DNA of 64,000 bases from Psychrobacillus sp. INOP01. GTDB taxonomy: Bacteria; Bacillota; Bacilli; Bacillales_A; Planococcaceae. The notes below the pieces were generated by a model. That model was given only the letters and a program-made list of their open reading frames with translations. It had not been told where the DNA came from and made no database searches. The translations under genes and the position numbers were made by a program. Within the stretch, counting starts at the first letter, position 1, and the number at the start of each line of letters is the position of its first letter. The DNA lies in the NCBI RefSeq assembly GCF_018140925.1, contig NZ_CP073315.1:4237979-4301978 (forward strand). Reading direction: 5' to 3'. Shown piece by piece: positions 16,684-24,709 of the stretch.

Positions 16684-17528
16684 TTAAAAGTACTTCTGAT
16701 AATACTCTTTCCTTAACCTTCCGCTTAACTGAGCATAGATCTTGGTGGTTTCACTTTTCTCATGTCCGATAGACTTTGTATGACTTCAATAGGAGCTCCA
16801 TTATTCATCAAATGAGTTCCATAGCTGTGTCTAAGTTGGTGCGGATGAATCTCTTTATTAATTTCCGCACGATTGGAGATTCGCTTGATGATGTATCGCA
16901 TTTGGGCGACACTCATTTTATGTGGCTGTCTTGCTGTTACAAAGATTGCTGAAATATGGTCTTTACGGCTTTCCATATACCGTTTGAGCCATATGTCACA
17001 ACGTGTATTAAAATAAACTTCTCTTTCCTTATCGCCTTTTCCTCTAACGACCGCGGATTGATTGGACCAATTAATATGGTTCTTTTCTAACGCAACTATT
17101 TCTCCAATTCGACAACCGGTAGAAAACATGAATTCAAAAATCGCTTTTTCCATTGGGGAATGACACGATTCACGAAGGTGTTCAATCTCCCGTTCGGTTA
17201 GATACTTGGGAATTCGCTTACCTACTTTGGGTTCTTTAATTTTGGAAGTTGGATTCTTACTTAGGAAACCTTCTTCATGAGACCAACGAAAAAATGACTT
17301 CAAAAAGCGGATACGATGTGCAAGACTGGCCGGTTTTAAATGCTTGCCGGATATAGCGAGATATTCCATCAGTTGATTTGTATCCAGCAATTTCATCTCT
17401 ATATCCTTAAAATAACCAATTAGTAGCAAAGACTGTAATCGGTAGGCCCTCAACGTTTGTGGCGAAAAGCCCTCTATTCGCTTATCCGCTTCAAACGAAG
17501 CCCATGCTTTTGATAGTAACAATTCCAT
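16684..17528 (-). pseudogene. Tyrosine recombinase copy 1, frameshifted before the catalytic His/Tyr
   Basis: About 90% identical by eye to the intact recombinase at 21295-22134. A 1-base deletion near 16770 changes QSLIGHEKSETTKIYAQ to QSLSDMRKVKPP, so the GH motif and the nucleophilic Tyr are lost and translation ends at 16725. Arg, Lys and HQLR are still present. The remaining sequence reads correctly in the shifted frame to the position of the normal stop (16684). Unless frameshifting restores it, this copy is inactive. It sits between core A at 16617 and a core at 17595, in the opposite direction to other cassettes. Confidence 0.9.
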
Positions 17529-17575
17529 TCCCCCTAAAATAGTAATATTAAAAGGATTATTGCCAACTTAATAGA

Positions 17576-17581
17576 ATTATA
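17576..17581 (-). promoter_or_regulatory. Possible -10 of recombinase copy 1
   Basis: TATAAT on the minus strand in a block (about 17545-17595) conserved upstream of all three recombinase copies. The -35 region would overlap the adjoining core site. Confidence 0.35.
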
Positions 17582-17594
17582 GACATAGGGGGTG

Positions 17595-17627
17595 TTTTGA
17601 CTAACCCGGCAGTTTAGTTGAATAAGG
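17595..17627 (+). repeat. Solo core next to recombinase copy 1
   Basis: GACTAACCCGGCAGTTTAGTT with GAATAAG. An equivalent core adjoins the 5' side of each recombinase copy (22211, 46917). Confidence 0.9.
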
Positions 17628-17684
17628 GATAGAGATATAATTAAAATGCGAAATTAATGTGAAAACTTAGTTTTGGAGGTTTAT

Positions 17685-18146
17685 ATGGACTATATTATGG
17701 ATTTAAGAAAGTTAGTAGGTAGTCGTCCGCTTATTATGGTTGGTGCCTGTGTCATTGTAATAAATAAAGAAAATAGTCTACTCTTGCAACTTCGTAAGGA
17801 TAATAATTGTTGGGGATTAGCTGGTGGTTCTTTAGAAATGGGGGAATCTTTAGAACAAGCAGCTAAAAGAGAATTACTTGAAGAAACAGGTTTGGTTGCA
17901 AATAAATTAACGTTATTCAATGTCTATTCTGGCGAAAAGTTCTACTATAAATATCCGCATGGTGATGAGGTTTATAATGTGGTAACAGCTTACATATGTA
18001 ATGATGATTATGAAGGAGTATTAAAAAAAGAGGATAGTGAAGTTCAAGAATTACATTTCTTTCGCTTCAACGAACTTCCGTCCAACATTAGCCCACCCGA
18101 TTTACCAGTAATACAAGAATACTTACAAAAGTTTATATTCAACTAA
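17685..18146 (+). CDS. Nudix hydrolase, cassette cargo
   Basis: A 153-residue Nudix protein. The Nudix box is complete: GGSLEMGESLEQAAKRELLEETGLV, at about residues 46-70, which holds the Mg2+-binding glutamates. Substrates are nucleoside diphosphates linked to another group; which one cannot be told. ATG 17685 is 6 bases after TTGGAGG. Its stop codon TAA is formed by core A itself (TTC AAC TAA CG), so the gene runs right into the site. Nudix genes are also common integron cassette cargo. Confidence 0.88.
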   Translation: MDYIMDLRKLVGSRPLIMVGACVIVINKENSLLLQLRKDNNCWGLAGGSLEMGESLEQAAKRELLEETGLVANKLTLFNVYSGEKFYYKYPHGDEVYNVVTAYICNDDYEGVLKKEDSEVQELHFFRFNELPSNISPPDLPVIQEYLQKFIFN

Positions 18147-18220
18147 CGGGCGCTTTACTTCAAGAAGGGGTATAGCCTTTTTTCTTATTGAACTAACGCA
18201 GCAGTTTAGTTCAATAAGAA
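18136..18220 (+). repeat. Full cassette-site unit (core A, linker, core B)
   Basis: CAACTAACGGGCGCTTTACT, terminator linker, core B centre CAGCAG with TTTAGTTCAATAAG. It supplies the stop codon of the Nudix gene. Confidence 0.94.
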
Positions 18221-18275
18221 AAACAAAAAATACCGCTCAATAATCCAGACAATGAAAAGTATTTAAAATTATATA

Positions 18276-18640
18276 TTACCTCTTTACAGCATGGATAAAA
18301 TGGACTGTCTCAAAAGCACATAAATAATCTGTACGATCTCTAAAGAAAAGTTCCTGTATTGCATTAGGTGTCAAATGTTCATAAATAAGCAAACCTGATT
18401 CTTCTAACATGGTTTGAATTTCGTTATTTGTGAAACTGGATTTCATCGATTCGCCACTTGCTGAAGCCATTTTAACCATATTTCCAACTCTATTAGACAT
18501 GCTTTTTTCTTCATAGAGTGTATCATCTGCATAGTCAAAAACTATAGAGGTTCCCGATGGGACTTTAGCAAATAAATGTTTAATCAGGCTTGAATTTTCA
18601 TCTCGAATTGAGATAGAACAGTATACGGCTTTTTTTATGA
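18276..18640 (-). pseudogene. 3' fragment of a SAM-dependent methyltransferase (LCM/YktD-like)
   Basis: About the last 115 codons of a class I methyltransferase of the leucine carboxyl methyltransferase/YktD group: VPSGTSIVFDYADDTLYEEK, then a C-terminal LLIYEHLTPNAIQELFF region. The first 180 or so residues, including the SAM-binding GxGxD motif, are gone, and the sequence breaks near 18640 at the start of the next cassette. It lies antisense to its neighbours. Confidence 0.65.
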
Positions 18641-18727
18641 AAAAGGAGGTTAGTGTAATAAAAGAAGTGTTTTTTAATAACATATAAAATGTTATTTTTA
18701 CAAAAAGCGTTGGGAGAGTGGCTAAGC

Positions 18728-19741
18728 ATGATAAAATATCCAATCTTAGAAAAAGGTGCAACAATAGGAGTAACTGCACCATCATCTGGAGTCCCAAGTG
18801 AATTACATCACTTGTTGAAATCTGCATTCAAAAGTGTGGAAAAGAAAGGTTTTAACTTCATCTGCGGAGAAACTGCATGGACACAAGATAAGGAAAAGTC
18901 TGCATCTGCTAAAAAGCGTGCAGAAGAGTTCAATAAAATGATGCTTAGTGATAATATTCAACTTATTATTCCTCCTTGGGGCGGAGAGCTACTTATTGAG
19001 ACACTTGAATATATTGACTTTGAAAATATAAAAAGTAAGTGGATATTAGGTTATTCTGATATAAGTCTGCTACTGTTAGCAATTACATTGAAAACGGGTA
19101 CTGCTACAGCACACGGAACCAACTTAGTGGATTTAAGAGGAGAGTATTCTGATGATACGACAGCAATGTGGCGAACAGTATTGTCTACCAAAATGAATGA
19201 ATCAATTCTCCAACATTCATCAGAAAAATATCAAAAAGAATGGCAACCTGATAACCCTACTCCTTATATTTTCAATCTAACAGAACAAACTTACTGGAAA
19301 TCAACTGTAAACGAAAAAGTTAAGATACAGGGGCGATTACTTGGTGGTTGTATTGATATAATTAGGCATCTGATTGGTACACCATATGGGAATGTACAAA
19401 ATTTTAAAGAGAATTATATTGAAGGAGATTCTGTTATTTGGTATCTCGAAAATTTGCAGTTATCGACAACTGAATTGCGTAGGACCCTCGTGCAAATGAA
19501 ATTAGCAGGTTGGTTTGAGGATTGTAGTGGCATTATGTTTGGGAGAAGTCCAGCAAATCCAGCTGTTACAAATTATACAGTTGAAGATGTTTATAAAGAA
19601 CTTTCTAAAGAGCTTCAAATTCCTATTTTGTACGATATTGATTGCGGTCATGTTCCACCACAAATGACTTTTATAAATGGAGCATTCGCTGAAGTTGAAT
19701 CAGATAATGGTCAAGGTACTGTGTTACAAACTTTTAAATAA
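18728..19741 (+). CDS. MccF-like serine peptidase (S66 family, LD-carboxypeptidase fold)
   Basis: A 337-residue peptidase of family S66. The nucleophile Ser lies in WILGYSDISLLL (about residue 116), and the catalytic Glu and His regions are visible (GRLLGGCIDIIRHLIGTPYG and CGHVPPQMT). It is closest in pattern to MccF, which cuts processed microcin C and related aminoacyl-nucleotide toxins and so gives self-immunity. ATG 18728 follows GGGAGAG. The gene lies inside the array, so a resistance role is plausible; cell-wall LD-carboxypeptidase activity is the alternative. Confidence 0.82.
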   Translation: MIKYPILEKGATIGVTAPSSGVPSELHHLLKSAFKSVEKKGFNFICGETAWTQDKEKSASAKKRAEEFNKMMLSDNIQLIIPPWGGELLIETLEYIDFENIKSKWILGYSDISLLLLAITLKTGTATAHGTNLVDLRGEYSDDTTAMWRTVLSTKMNESILQHSSEKYQKEWQPDNPTPYIFNLTEQTYWKSTVNEKVKIQGRLLGGCIDIIRHLIGTPYGNVQNFKENYIEGDSVIWYLENLQLSTTELRRTLVQMKLAGWFEDCSGIMFGRSPANPAVTNYTVEDVYKELSKELQIPILYDIDCGHVPPQMTFINGAFAEVESDNGQGTVLQTFK

Positions 19742-19904
19742 AATTATAGATGTGTTCTTTAATGATTTTTTTTGTAATAAATTTAAGGGCGTATTCTTAG
19801 GTAATGTTCAAACAGACCAAGAAGACTATGAAATGTTTCATAATTGGGTTGAGACAATGCTATATCGTACCGATTTAGAACTAAATATAGTTAAACCTTA
19901 TTAA
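19742..19904 (+). pseudogene. C-terminal remnant of an unidentified gene
   Basis: Directly after the peptidase stop, an open stretch encodes a tail ending QEDYEMFHNWVETMLYRTDLELN and a normal stop at 19902. There is no start or ribosome binding site. It looks like the end of another cassette gene that lost its 5' part when the peptidase gene arrived. Confidence 0.4.
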
Positions 19905-19980
19905 ACTAACGGGTGCTTTACTTCAAGAAGGAGTAAAGCACCCGTTAGTTGAAGTAATGCAACAGGTTAGTATAACAAAG
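19899..19980 (+). repeat. Site unit with core A followed by an inverted core A, then core B
   Basis: AACTAACGGGTGCTTTAC is followed after 11 bases by its exact reverse complement GTAAAGCACCCGTTAGTT, then by a core B (GCAACAGGTTAGT). The 18-bp stem replaces the usual T-run linker. It is the only clearly inverted core seen. Confidence 0.93.
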
Positions 19981-20006
19981 TTATTGTACTAAAAGGGGGA
20001 GAATGG

Positions 20007-20426
20007 TTGATTAAAAGGAAAGCTATAACTTTTTTCTTTGCAACAATTTTGTCGATTACTTTCATCTTAATTTTTATTTTCGGCGAATGGGAAAGACCAT
20101 TTGAATTGATACCTATGATTGGGATTTATAGCTTACTATTTTCACCGATTATATTAATTTATGGTGTTCCTGTAACTTTTTTATCTGATTATTTATCCAA
20201 ACGATTCAAAGGATTTAAAAGAGTGATTTTAGCACTACTAATTCATTTGTTTTTTGTTATTTCTTTTGCATTTGTCTATGGCATAATCTTTGAATCAAGT
20301 GATTTCTTTTCAAACTTTAATAACTATTGGGTAGGAGAAGGGGAACTAAATTTTATTGCTGGAATTATGACTTCATTTTTCTTTTGGGCGGTGGATGAAG
20401 TCCTAAGACGTATCCGACCCGAATAA
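20007..20426 (+). CDS. Four-helix membrane protein (UPF0715-like), cassette cargo
   Basis: 139 residues with four hydrophobic segments (about 8-25, 33-57, 73-93 and 113-130) and an acidic loop before the last. The layout resembles UPF0715 proteins, but by eye this is tentative. TTG 20007 follows AAGGGGGAGA; an ATG 4 bases upstream is out of frame. It is a one-gene cassette between core B at 19980 and the unit at 20434. Confidence 0.65.
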   Translation: MIKRKAITFFFATILSITFILIFIFGEWERPFELIPMIGIYSLLFSPIILIYGVPVTFLSDYLSKRFKGFKRVILALLIHLFFVISFAFVYGIIFESSDFFSNFNNYWVGEGELNFIAGIMTSFFFWAVDEVLRRIRPE

Positions 20427-20433
20427 AAAATTT

Positions 20434-20525
20434 TCTTATTCAACTAACGGGTGCTTTAGTTAAACAAGGGGCTGCCTGTATGGGTAGCTTTTTCTTATTG
20501 AACTAACGCAGCAGGTTAGCTCAAA
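20434..20525 (+). repeat. Full cassette-site unit, GGCTGCC-linker class
   Basis: Core A CAACTAACGGGTGCTTTAGT, linker stem GGCTGCCTGTATGGGTAGC, core B centre CAGCAG. The whole unit can fold with A pairing to B and the GGCTGCC stem at the tip. Confidence 0.95.
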
Positions 20526-20550
20526 TGGGTGGATGCACTAAAAGAGTATT

Positions 20551-20582
20551 AAAAAAGGAACAGTAAAAAACTGTTCCTTTCT
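20551..20582 (-). terminator. Terminator of the RidA gene
   Basis: AAAGGAACAGT/ACTGTTCCTTT perfect stem with A and T runs on both sides, 6 bases beyond the stop on the minus strand. Confidence 0.85.
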
Positions 20583-20587
20583 TAAAT

Positions 20588-20980
20588 TTAAACTTCAGCA
20601 CACCATAATTCTATTTCTATCTTCAATTCAGGCAAGCCTAATGCTGAAATATATGCAATTGTCATTGAAGGGTATTCATCCTCAAAAAATTCATCCCATT
20701 TAAGGTATAGATAATCCCAGTCTATTTCTTCAGTCGCCCAAATATTAACTTTAATGACGCTATCTTGTGATAACCCCTCTGATTGAAGAACCTTTTTCAT
20801 GTTAGCAAAAGTATTAGTTATTTGGTCGTTTAGATTTTGAGGGACGTTGCCGTTCATATCTGTCCCTACTTGACCCGATGTTACTATTAAACCAGCACCT
20901 TTTGGTACTCTAGTGACATGACTGTAGTTTCCTACTGGTTTGGGCATGAACTCAGGGTTATTTCTAATAATTTTTTCCAT
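20588..20980 (-). CDS. RidA/YjgF-family protein
   Basis: 130 residues with the YjgF/YER057c/UK114 pattern: NPEFMPKPVGNYSHVTRVPKG, GLIVTSGQVGTDMNG, then VIKVNIWATEEIDW near the middle. Classical members hydrolyse reactive enamines/imines from PLP enzymes. The usual C-terminal IEIECIA is replaced by IEIELWCAEV, so enamine deaminase activity is not certain. ATG 20980 follows GTGAGGT. Monocistronic and antisense to the plus-strand cassettes, with its own terminator. Confidence 0.85.
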   Translation of the reverse strand: MEKIIRNNPEFMPKPVGNYSHVTRVPKGAGLIVTSGQVGTDMNGNVPQNLNDQITNTFANMKKVLQSEGLSQDSVIKVNIWATEEIDWDYLYLKWDEFFEDEYPSMTIAYISALGLPELKIEIELWCAEV

Positions 20981-21226
20981 AATAATACCTCACTCACTAT
21001 AAATTTTCTGCTTATTTTCTTATTATTTAGACAGAGCTCACCAATTATTATCTAATTAATAGAAAACAGCAGTCGAGTACCCATAACCCATAGATAAAAA
21101 CACAAGTATTTTCTTTTTCATGGTATGGACACTCCCTTTCTTTATAATGTGGGCAATATATATATTATAAATTAGTAATAGATTTTCTAAAGTTTACTAT
21201 ACCACAATATATTATATGCTAACAAA

Positions 21227-21259
21227 TCTTATTCAACTAACGGGTGCTTTAGTAAAATA
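21227..21259 (+). repeat. Core A at the 3' side of the intact recombinase
   Basis: TTATTCAACTAACGGGTGCT with right arm TTAGTAAAAT, followed at once by the recombinase terminator. Confidence 0.92.
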
Positions 21260-21288
21260 GAGCAACGTCTTTTAAAACGTTGCTCCTT
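21260..21288 (-). terminator. Terminator of the intact recombinase
   Basis: GAGCAACGTcttttaaaACGTTGCTC with flanking AT tracts, 7 bases beyond the recombinase stop on the minus strand. Confidence 0.85.
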
Positions 21289-21294
21289 ATTCAT

Positions 21295-22134
21295 TTAAAA
21301 GTACTTCTGATAATACTCTTTTCTTAATCTTCCGCTCAACTGAGCATAGATCTTGGTGGTTTCACTCTTCTCATGCCCCATAAGACTTTGTATGACTTCA
21401 ATAGGAGCTCCATTATTCATCAAATGGGTTGCGTAGCTATGTCTAAGTTGGTGTGGATGAATCTCTTTATTAATTTCCGCACGATTGGAGATCCGCTTGA
21501 TGATGTATCGCATTTGGGCGACACTCATTTTGTGTGGCTGTCTTGCTGTTACAAAGATGGCTGAATTATGGTCAGTACGACTTTCCATATAGCGTTTAAG
21601 CCATATGTCACAACGTGTATTAAAATAAACTTCTCTTTCCTTATCGCCTTTTCCTCTAATGATTGCGGATTGATTGGACCAATTAATATGGTTCTTTTCT
21701 AACGCAACTATTTCTCCAATTCGACAACCGGTAGAAAACATGAATTCAAAAATTGCTTTTTCCATTGGGGAATGACAGGATTCACGAAGGTGTTCAATCT
21801 CCCGTTCGGTTAAATACTTGGGTATCCGCTTACCCACTTTAGGTCCTTTAATTTTGGAAGTTGGATTCTTACTCAGGTAGCCTTCTTCATGGGACCAACG
21901 AAAAAATGACTTCATAAATCGGATACGATGTGCAAGACTAGCTGGTTTTAAATGCTTGCCGGATATAGCAAGATATTCCTTTAGTCGATTTGTATCCAGC
22001 AAACTCATTTCTACATCCTTAAAATAACCAATTAGTAGCAAGGACTGTACCTGGTAGGCCTTTAACGTTTGTGGTGAAAAACCCTCTATTCGCTTATCCG
22101 CTTCAAACGAAGACCATGCTTTTGACAGTAACAA
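21295..22134 (-). CDS. XerC/D-type tyrosine recombinase, candidate cassette integrase
   Basis: A 279-residue site-specific recombinase. Residues 1-90 form the SAM-like core-binding domain (FSPQTLKAYQVQSLLLIGYF; SFFRWSHEEGYLSKNP). The catalytic set is complete: Arg138 (STGCRIGE), Lys162/165 (GKGDKER), His228-x-x-Arg231 (HPHQLRHSYATH), His254 (LMGHE) and nucleophile Tyr263 (TTKIYAQ). The 60 residues between Lys and HxxR show no insertion, so it lacks the extra domain of integron IntI. The start is TTG 22134, behind GGGGAA. Cores flank it at 21227 and 22211. Three decayed copies lie in the array, supporting the idea that it moves as, or with, a cassette. Confidence 0.93.
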   Translation of the reverse strand: MLLSKAWSSFEADKRIEGFSPQTLKAYQVQSLLLIGYFKDVEMSLLDTNRLKEYLAISGKHLKPASLAHRIRFMKSFFRWSHEEGYLSKNPTSKIKGPKVGKRIPKYLTEREIEHLRESCHSPMEKAIFEFMFSTGCRIGEIVALEKNHINWSNQSAIIRGKGDKEREVYFNTRCDIWLKRYMESRTDHNSAIFVTARQPHKMSVAQMRYIIKRISNRAEINKEIHPHQLRHSYATHLMNNGAPIEVIQSLMGHEKSETTKIYAQLSGRLRKEYYQKYF

Positions 22135-22189
22135 TTCCCCATTCCCCCTAAAATAGTAATGTTAAAAGGATTATTGCCAATTTAATAGA

Positions 22190-22195
22190 ATTATA
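22190..22195 (-). promoter_or_regulatory. Possible -10 of the intact recombinase
   Basis: TATAAT on the minus strand in the segment conserved upstream of all recombinase copies. The -35 zone would fall beside or in the core at 22211-22240, so binding at the core could affect expression. Confidence 0.35.
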
Positions 22196-22210
22196 GACAT
22201 AGGGTGTATT

Positions 22211-22240
22211 TTTACTAACGCGGCAGTTTAGTTGAAGAAA
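22211..22240 (+). repeat. Solo core at the 5' side of the intact recombinase
   Basis: ACTAACGCGGCAGTTTAGTT with GAAGAA. It lies about 75 bases upstream of the recombinase start and begins the lipoprotein cassette on the other side. Confidence 0.92.
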
Positions 22241-22256
22241 AGAATTGGGATTTTTA

Positions 22257-22265
22257 TGGTAAAAT
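22257..22265 (+). promoter_or_regulatory. Candidate extended -10 promoter of the lipoprotein cassette
   Basis: TGGTAAAAT lies 16 bases after the core and 60 bases before the lipoprotein start. Same string as at 5683 and 47381. Confidence 0.5.
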
Positions 22266-22324
22266 ATAAATAATTAATAGATGATTTCAAGTATAAGGAT
22301 TTTCAATTACAGGGGGGGAGAATA

Positions 22325-22918
22325 ATGAAGCTAATAAAATTAGCATTTACAGGATTATTGGTAAGTGGAATATTAACAGGGTGTACGAAGGAAGAAACGA
22401 AGGTTGAACAAGCTAAAACAGAAGAAACGAAAGTTGAACCAGTAAAAACAGAAGCCGAAGTCAACGACCCGAAGACCTGGAAAGACGTTTCAACGCCAGA
22501 AGGCTTCAACAGTTATGGAATAGAACCAACGTTGGAAGCTTGGATTGCCTATCACGCTGAAGATATTGGCAAAACAACCGACGTGAAAGAATATTACCCG
22601 AGGGCAAGACGCCTCAGAAATGAGTTGAAATATTTTCGGATTCAAGGTGACGACCTTCAAAAAGACTTTGATAATTTGGAGGTGCTTCAAACTTTGATGG
22701 GTAATCTTGATTATTCTATTTCGGTAGCAGAAGAGCAAGGGATTGAAACGGTGGAAACCTATGACGAATTAAAAAAAGCTTTTAGGTATTTCACAGAACT
22801 AGTTCACGATATCGACATTGTAATAAATCACGACGGAAAGGGCGAAACATTCGGGTTCACGCACCAATTAGACGGGAAAAAAGTTAAGGAAATAGAAACG
22901 TTCATCTATATAGATTAA
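22325..22918 (+). CDS. Lipoprotein with a charged repeat spacer, cassette cargo
   Basis: A 197-residue predicted lipoprotein. The signal peptide ends in the lipobox LTGC (Cys20). It is followed by a flexible spacer with a repeated EETKVEQAKTE/EETKVEPVKTE motif (about residues 23-46), then a compact helical domain (PRARRLRNELKYFR...TYDELKKAFRYFTELVHDI). ATG 22325 follows GGGGGGGAGA. The domain is not one I recognise. It would be exposed outside the membrane. Confidence 0.78.
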   Translation: MKLIKLAFTGLLVSGILTGCTKEETKVEQAKTEETKVEPVKTEAEVNDPKTWKDVSTPEGFNSYGIEPTLEAWIAYHAEDIGKTTDVKEYYPRARRLRNELKYFRIQGDDLQKDFDNLEVLQTLMGNLDYSISVAEEQGIETVETYDELKKAFRYFTELVHDIDIVINHDGKGETFGFTHQLDGKKVKEIETFIYID

Positions 22919-22968
22919 CTATTTTTGATATCACTTCAAGATGGATTACAGCTTTTTTGTTGAATCTA

Positions 22969-23031
22969 TAAAGCTAACGGGTACTTTACTCAAAAAGAGT
23001 AAAGCTTTTTTTCTTGTTAGATAAAGCCATA
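22969..23031 (+). repeat. Degenerate unit: core A, short linker, decayed core B
   Basis: AGCTAACGGGTACTTTACTC, linker stem CTTTACTCAAAAAGAGTAAAG, then CTTGTTAGATAAAGCC in place of core B. Confidence 0.85.
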
Positions 23032-23054
23032 TTCATTTAAAAAGGGGAAATTAT

Positions 23055-23531
23055 ATGACAAAAAGAACAAAAAAAATGAGTATATTCTTTTTATCAATTC
23101 TTCTACTAATAGGGCTGTCTTTATGGTTTTTTGAAAAGGATAAGCGGGAAACGAAGGATTTTGCAGATAAACTCTACTCTTATCCTTTACCTCCAGAAAC
23201 AGAAGTTATTCAAAAAGGTTATGATTATGGAAGCTCTTATGGTGGAACACCACTAGCTAATGGAAATTATATAACTGCGGTTGCCTACATGAAGTTGTCA
23301 TCCAACCTCAGTGAGAAGGAATTAATTGATTACTACAAAGCAATAAATGTTTCAGAGATTTACTTTGAAGGTGACGAAGAAATTAAAACATCCCGTACTG
23401 GTAGAACTTGGTATAAAGGGATAACTCCAGTAAATCCAAGTCAAGAAAAGAATATTCAAAAACCAATAGAACTTATTGTCCAAACAAAAACGGTATTTTT
23501 ATCTGCCTTTGCCGATTTTGCTAGACAATAA
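23055..23531 (+). CDS. Membrane-anchored extracytoplasmic protein, cassette cargo
   Basis: 158 residues with a basic N-terminus, one transmembrane helix (about 9-26) and an exported domain starting KDKRETKDFADKL. The domain holds YPLPPETEVIQKGYDYG and a central SEKELIDYYKA helix. Similar small exported proteins occur in Bacillales genomes but I cannot name the family. ATG 23055 follows AAAGGGGAAATTAT. A solo core A with symmetric arms follows 20 bases after the stop. Confidence 0.7.
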   Translation: MTKRTKKMSIFFLSILLLIGLSLWFFEKDKRETKDFADKLYSYPLPPETEVIQKGYDYGSSYGGTPLANGNYITAVAYMKLSSNLSEKELIDYYKAINVSEIYFEGDEEIKTSRTGRTWYKGITPVNPSQEKNIQKPIELIVQTKTVFLSAFADFARQ

Positions 23532-23550
23532 AAAGAAACGCCAATTGCCT

Positions 23551-23587
23551 TTCTTATTCAACTAACGGGTGCTTTAGTTCAATAAGA
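23551..23587 (+). repeat. Solo core with A centre and perfectly symmetric arms
   Basis: CTTATTCAACTAAC, centre GGGTGC, then TTTAGTTCAATAAG. It acts as both the end of one cassette and the start of the next, with no linker. Confidence 0.94.
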
Positions 23588-23624
23588 CGTTATTTGTAAT
23601 TTCACAAAGAAGGAGAAAATTACA

Positions 23625-24059
23625 ATGAAAAAATTTATTATATTAACGTTAATAGCTATTATTTTGACAGGATGCAATGGATTTCCAAAAGGTACTATTA
23701 TTCAACCAGAAGGCAAAGTTATTGTGAACGGCGAAAAATATACTATGATGCCTAATGATTTTGAATGGAAAGAAGATAATGTTGAAATAAAAGATATTAG
23801 TTCTAGTGATATATATAAATTAGCCGATGATTTTAAAACTTTAGAAGTAGAAAAAAGCGATATATTAAAATTTGAAATTGAAAAGAATCCTTCTTCCATA
23901 ACAATAACTAAACTTAATGAAGATGGTACAATTGAAAATGTTGAAATGAAAGATTATGAAATAACAATGCCATTTAAAGAAGGGTACTATATTTATGAAC
24001 TTAAAGTAATATGGGATAAAGGAAAAGAGACTTTTGTTTTTGATGTTGATGTAAAATGA
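23625..24059 (+). CDS. Small lipoprotein, cassette cargo
   Basis: A 144-residue lipoprotein with lipobox LTGC (Cys17). The mature part is acidic and beta-rich in appearance (PEGKVIVNGEKYTMMP near the start; FVFDVDVK at the end). Overall plan and C-terminal sequence (YELKVIWDKGKETFVFDV) resemble the lipoprotein at 53657-54160 (VVANWEHGTATYAFSLNV), so the two are probably distant paralogues. ATG 23625 follows AAGGAGAAAATTACA. Confidence 0.75.
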   Translation: MKKFIILTLIAIILTGCNGFPKGTIIQPEGKVIVNGEKYTMMPNDFEWKEDNVEIKDISSSDIYKLADDFKTLEVEKSDILKFEIEKNPSSITITKLNEDGTIENVEMKDYEITMPFKEGYYIYELKVIWDKGKETFVFDVDVK

Positions 24060-24095
24060 AAAGAGAGTGACCTTCAATTAAAAACTTTGGTCTCT

Positions 24096-24182
24096 CTTAT
24101 TAAACTAACGGGTGCTTTACTTCAAGAAGGAGTAAAGCTTTTTTTTCTTATTGAACAAAAGCGGCAGGTTAGTTTAAGAAGG
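24096..24182 (+). repeat. Full cassette-site unit before DUF3953 copy 2
   Basis: Core A, terminator linker, core B with a point change (GAACAAAAGCGGCAGG) and right arm TTAGTTTAAGAAGG. The left half differs from the unit at 15641 while the right half is identical. Confidence 0.94.
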
Positions 24183-24305
24183 AAATAATGAAAGTAATGA
24201 AGAATGGTACAAGTAAAGAGGTATTTATATACTAAATAACGAAAAGTATTGATTCTTATACCACCATTTTGAATCTAACAATAACGTTAAAAAGAGAGGC
24301 GAATA

Positions 24306-24536
24306 ATGCTAAACAGATTAAGAATACCGTTATTAATATGTGCTGTAGTTTTTGGATTTTTAGATTTAATAACTCCGCTTGAGTTAATACCATTTATGAT
24401 GTTGTCATTAGGTACTTCGATGTTTCTGTCAGGATTAGATGAATTTAAAAAAGACAAAAAAGCAAAATATGGTTATATATTCATAACTATTTCTATAATT
24501 CTAATTTTGGTTGCTGTAATTAAATTATTTACATAA
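24306..24536 (+). CDS. DUF3953-type small membrane protein, copy 2
   Basis: 76 residues and the same three-helix protein as at 15851-16078, with the extra Leu in MLSLGTSMFLSG. The duplicated block runs from about 24157 to 24778 and is almost base-for-base identical to 15702-16320, including promoter, gene and a downstream gene relic. ATG 24306 follows AGAGAGGCG. Function unknown. Confidence 0.75.
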   Translation: MLNRLRIPLLICAVVFGFLDLITPLELIPFMMLSLGTSMFLSGLDEFKKDKKAKYGYIFITISIILILVAVIKLFT

Positions 24537-24709
24537 TGGTGTTGCATTGAACCAAGAAGGATTAATGACTTTTTAGCGTTTTTTCTGCTTGGAAAGGTTA
24601 TAGGAGAAAGCTTGAAAAAGCAGAAGGTGAAGAAGAAATAAGACACGCATTTGTGCCTTTTCTCCTGATGATATAATTTTGTTTCTTAAAGCAATTGCAG
24701 TATTTATTT
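24537..24709. other. Gene relic inside the DUF3953 cassette
   Basis: Broken frames with fragments such as GKVIGESLKKQKVKKK, present identically at 16079-16252. A second gene of this cassette has decayed, and did so before the duplication. Confidence 0.35.
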
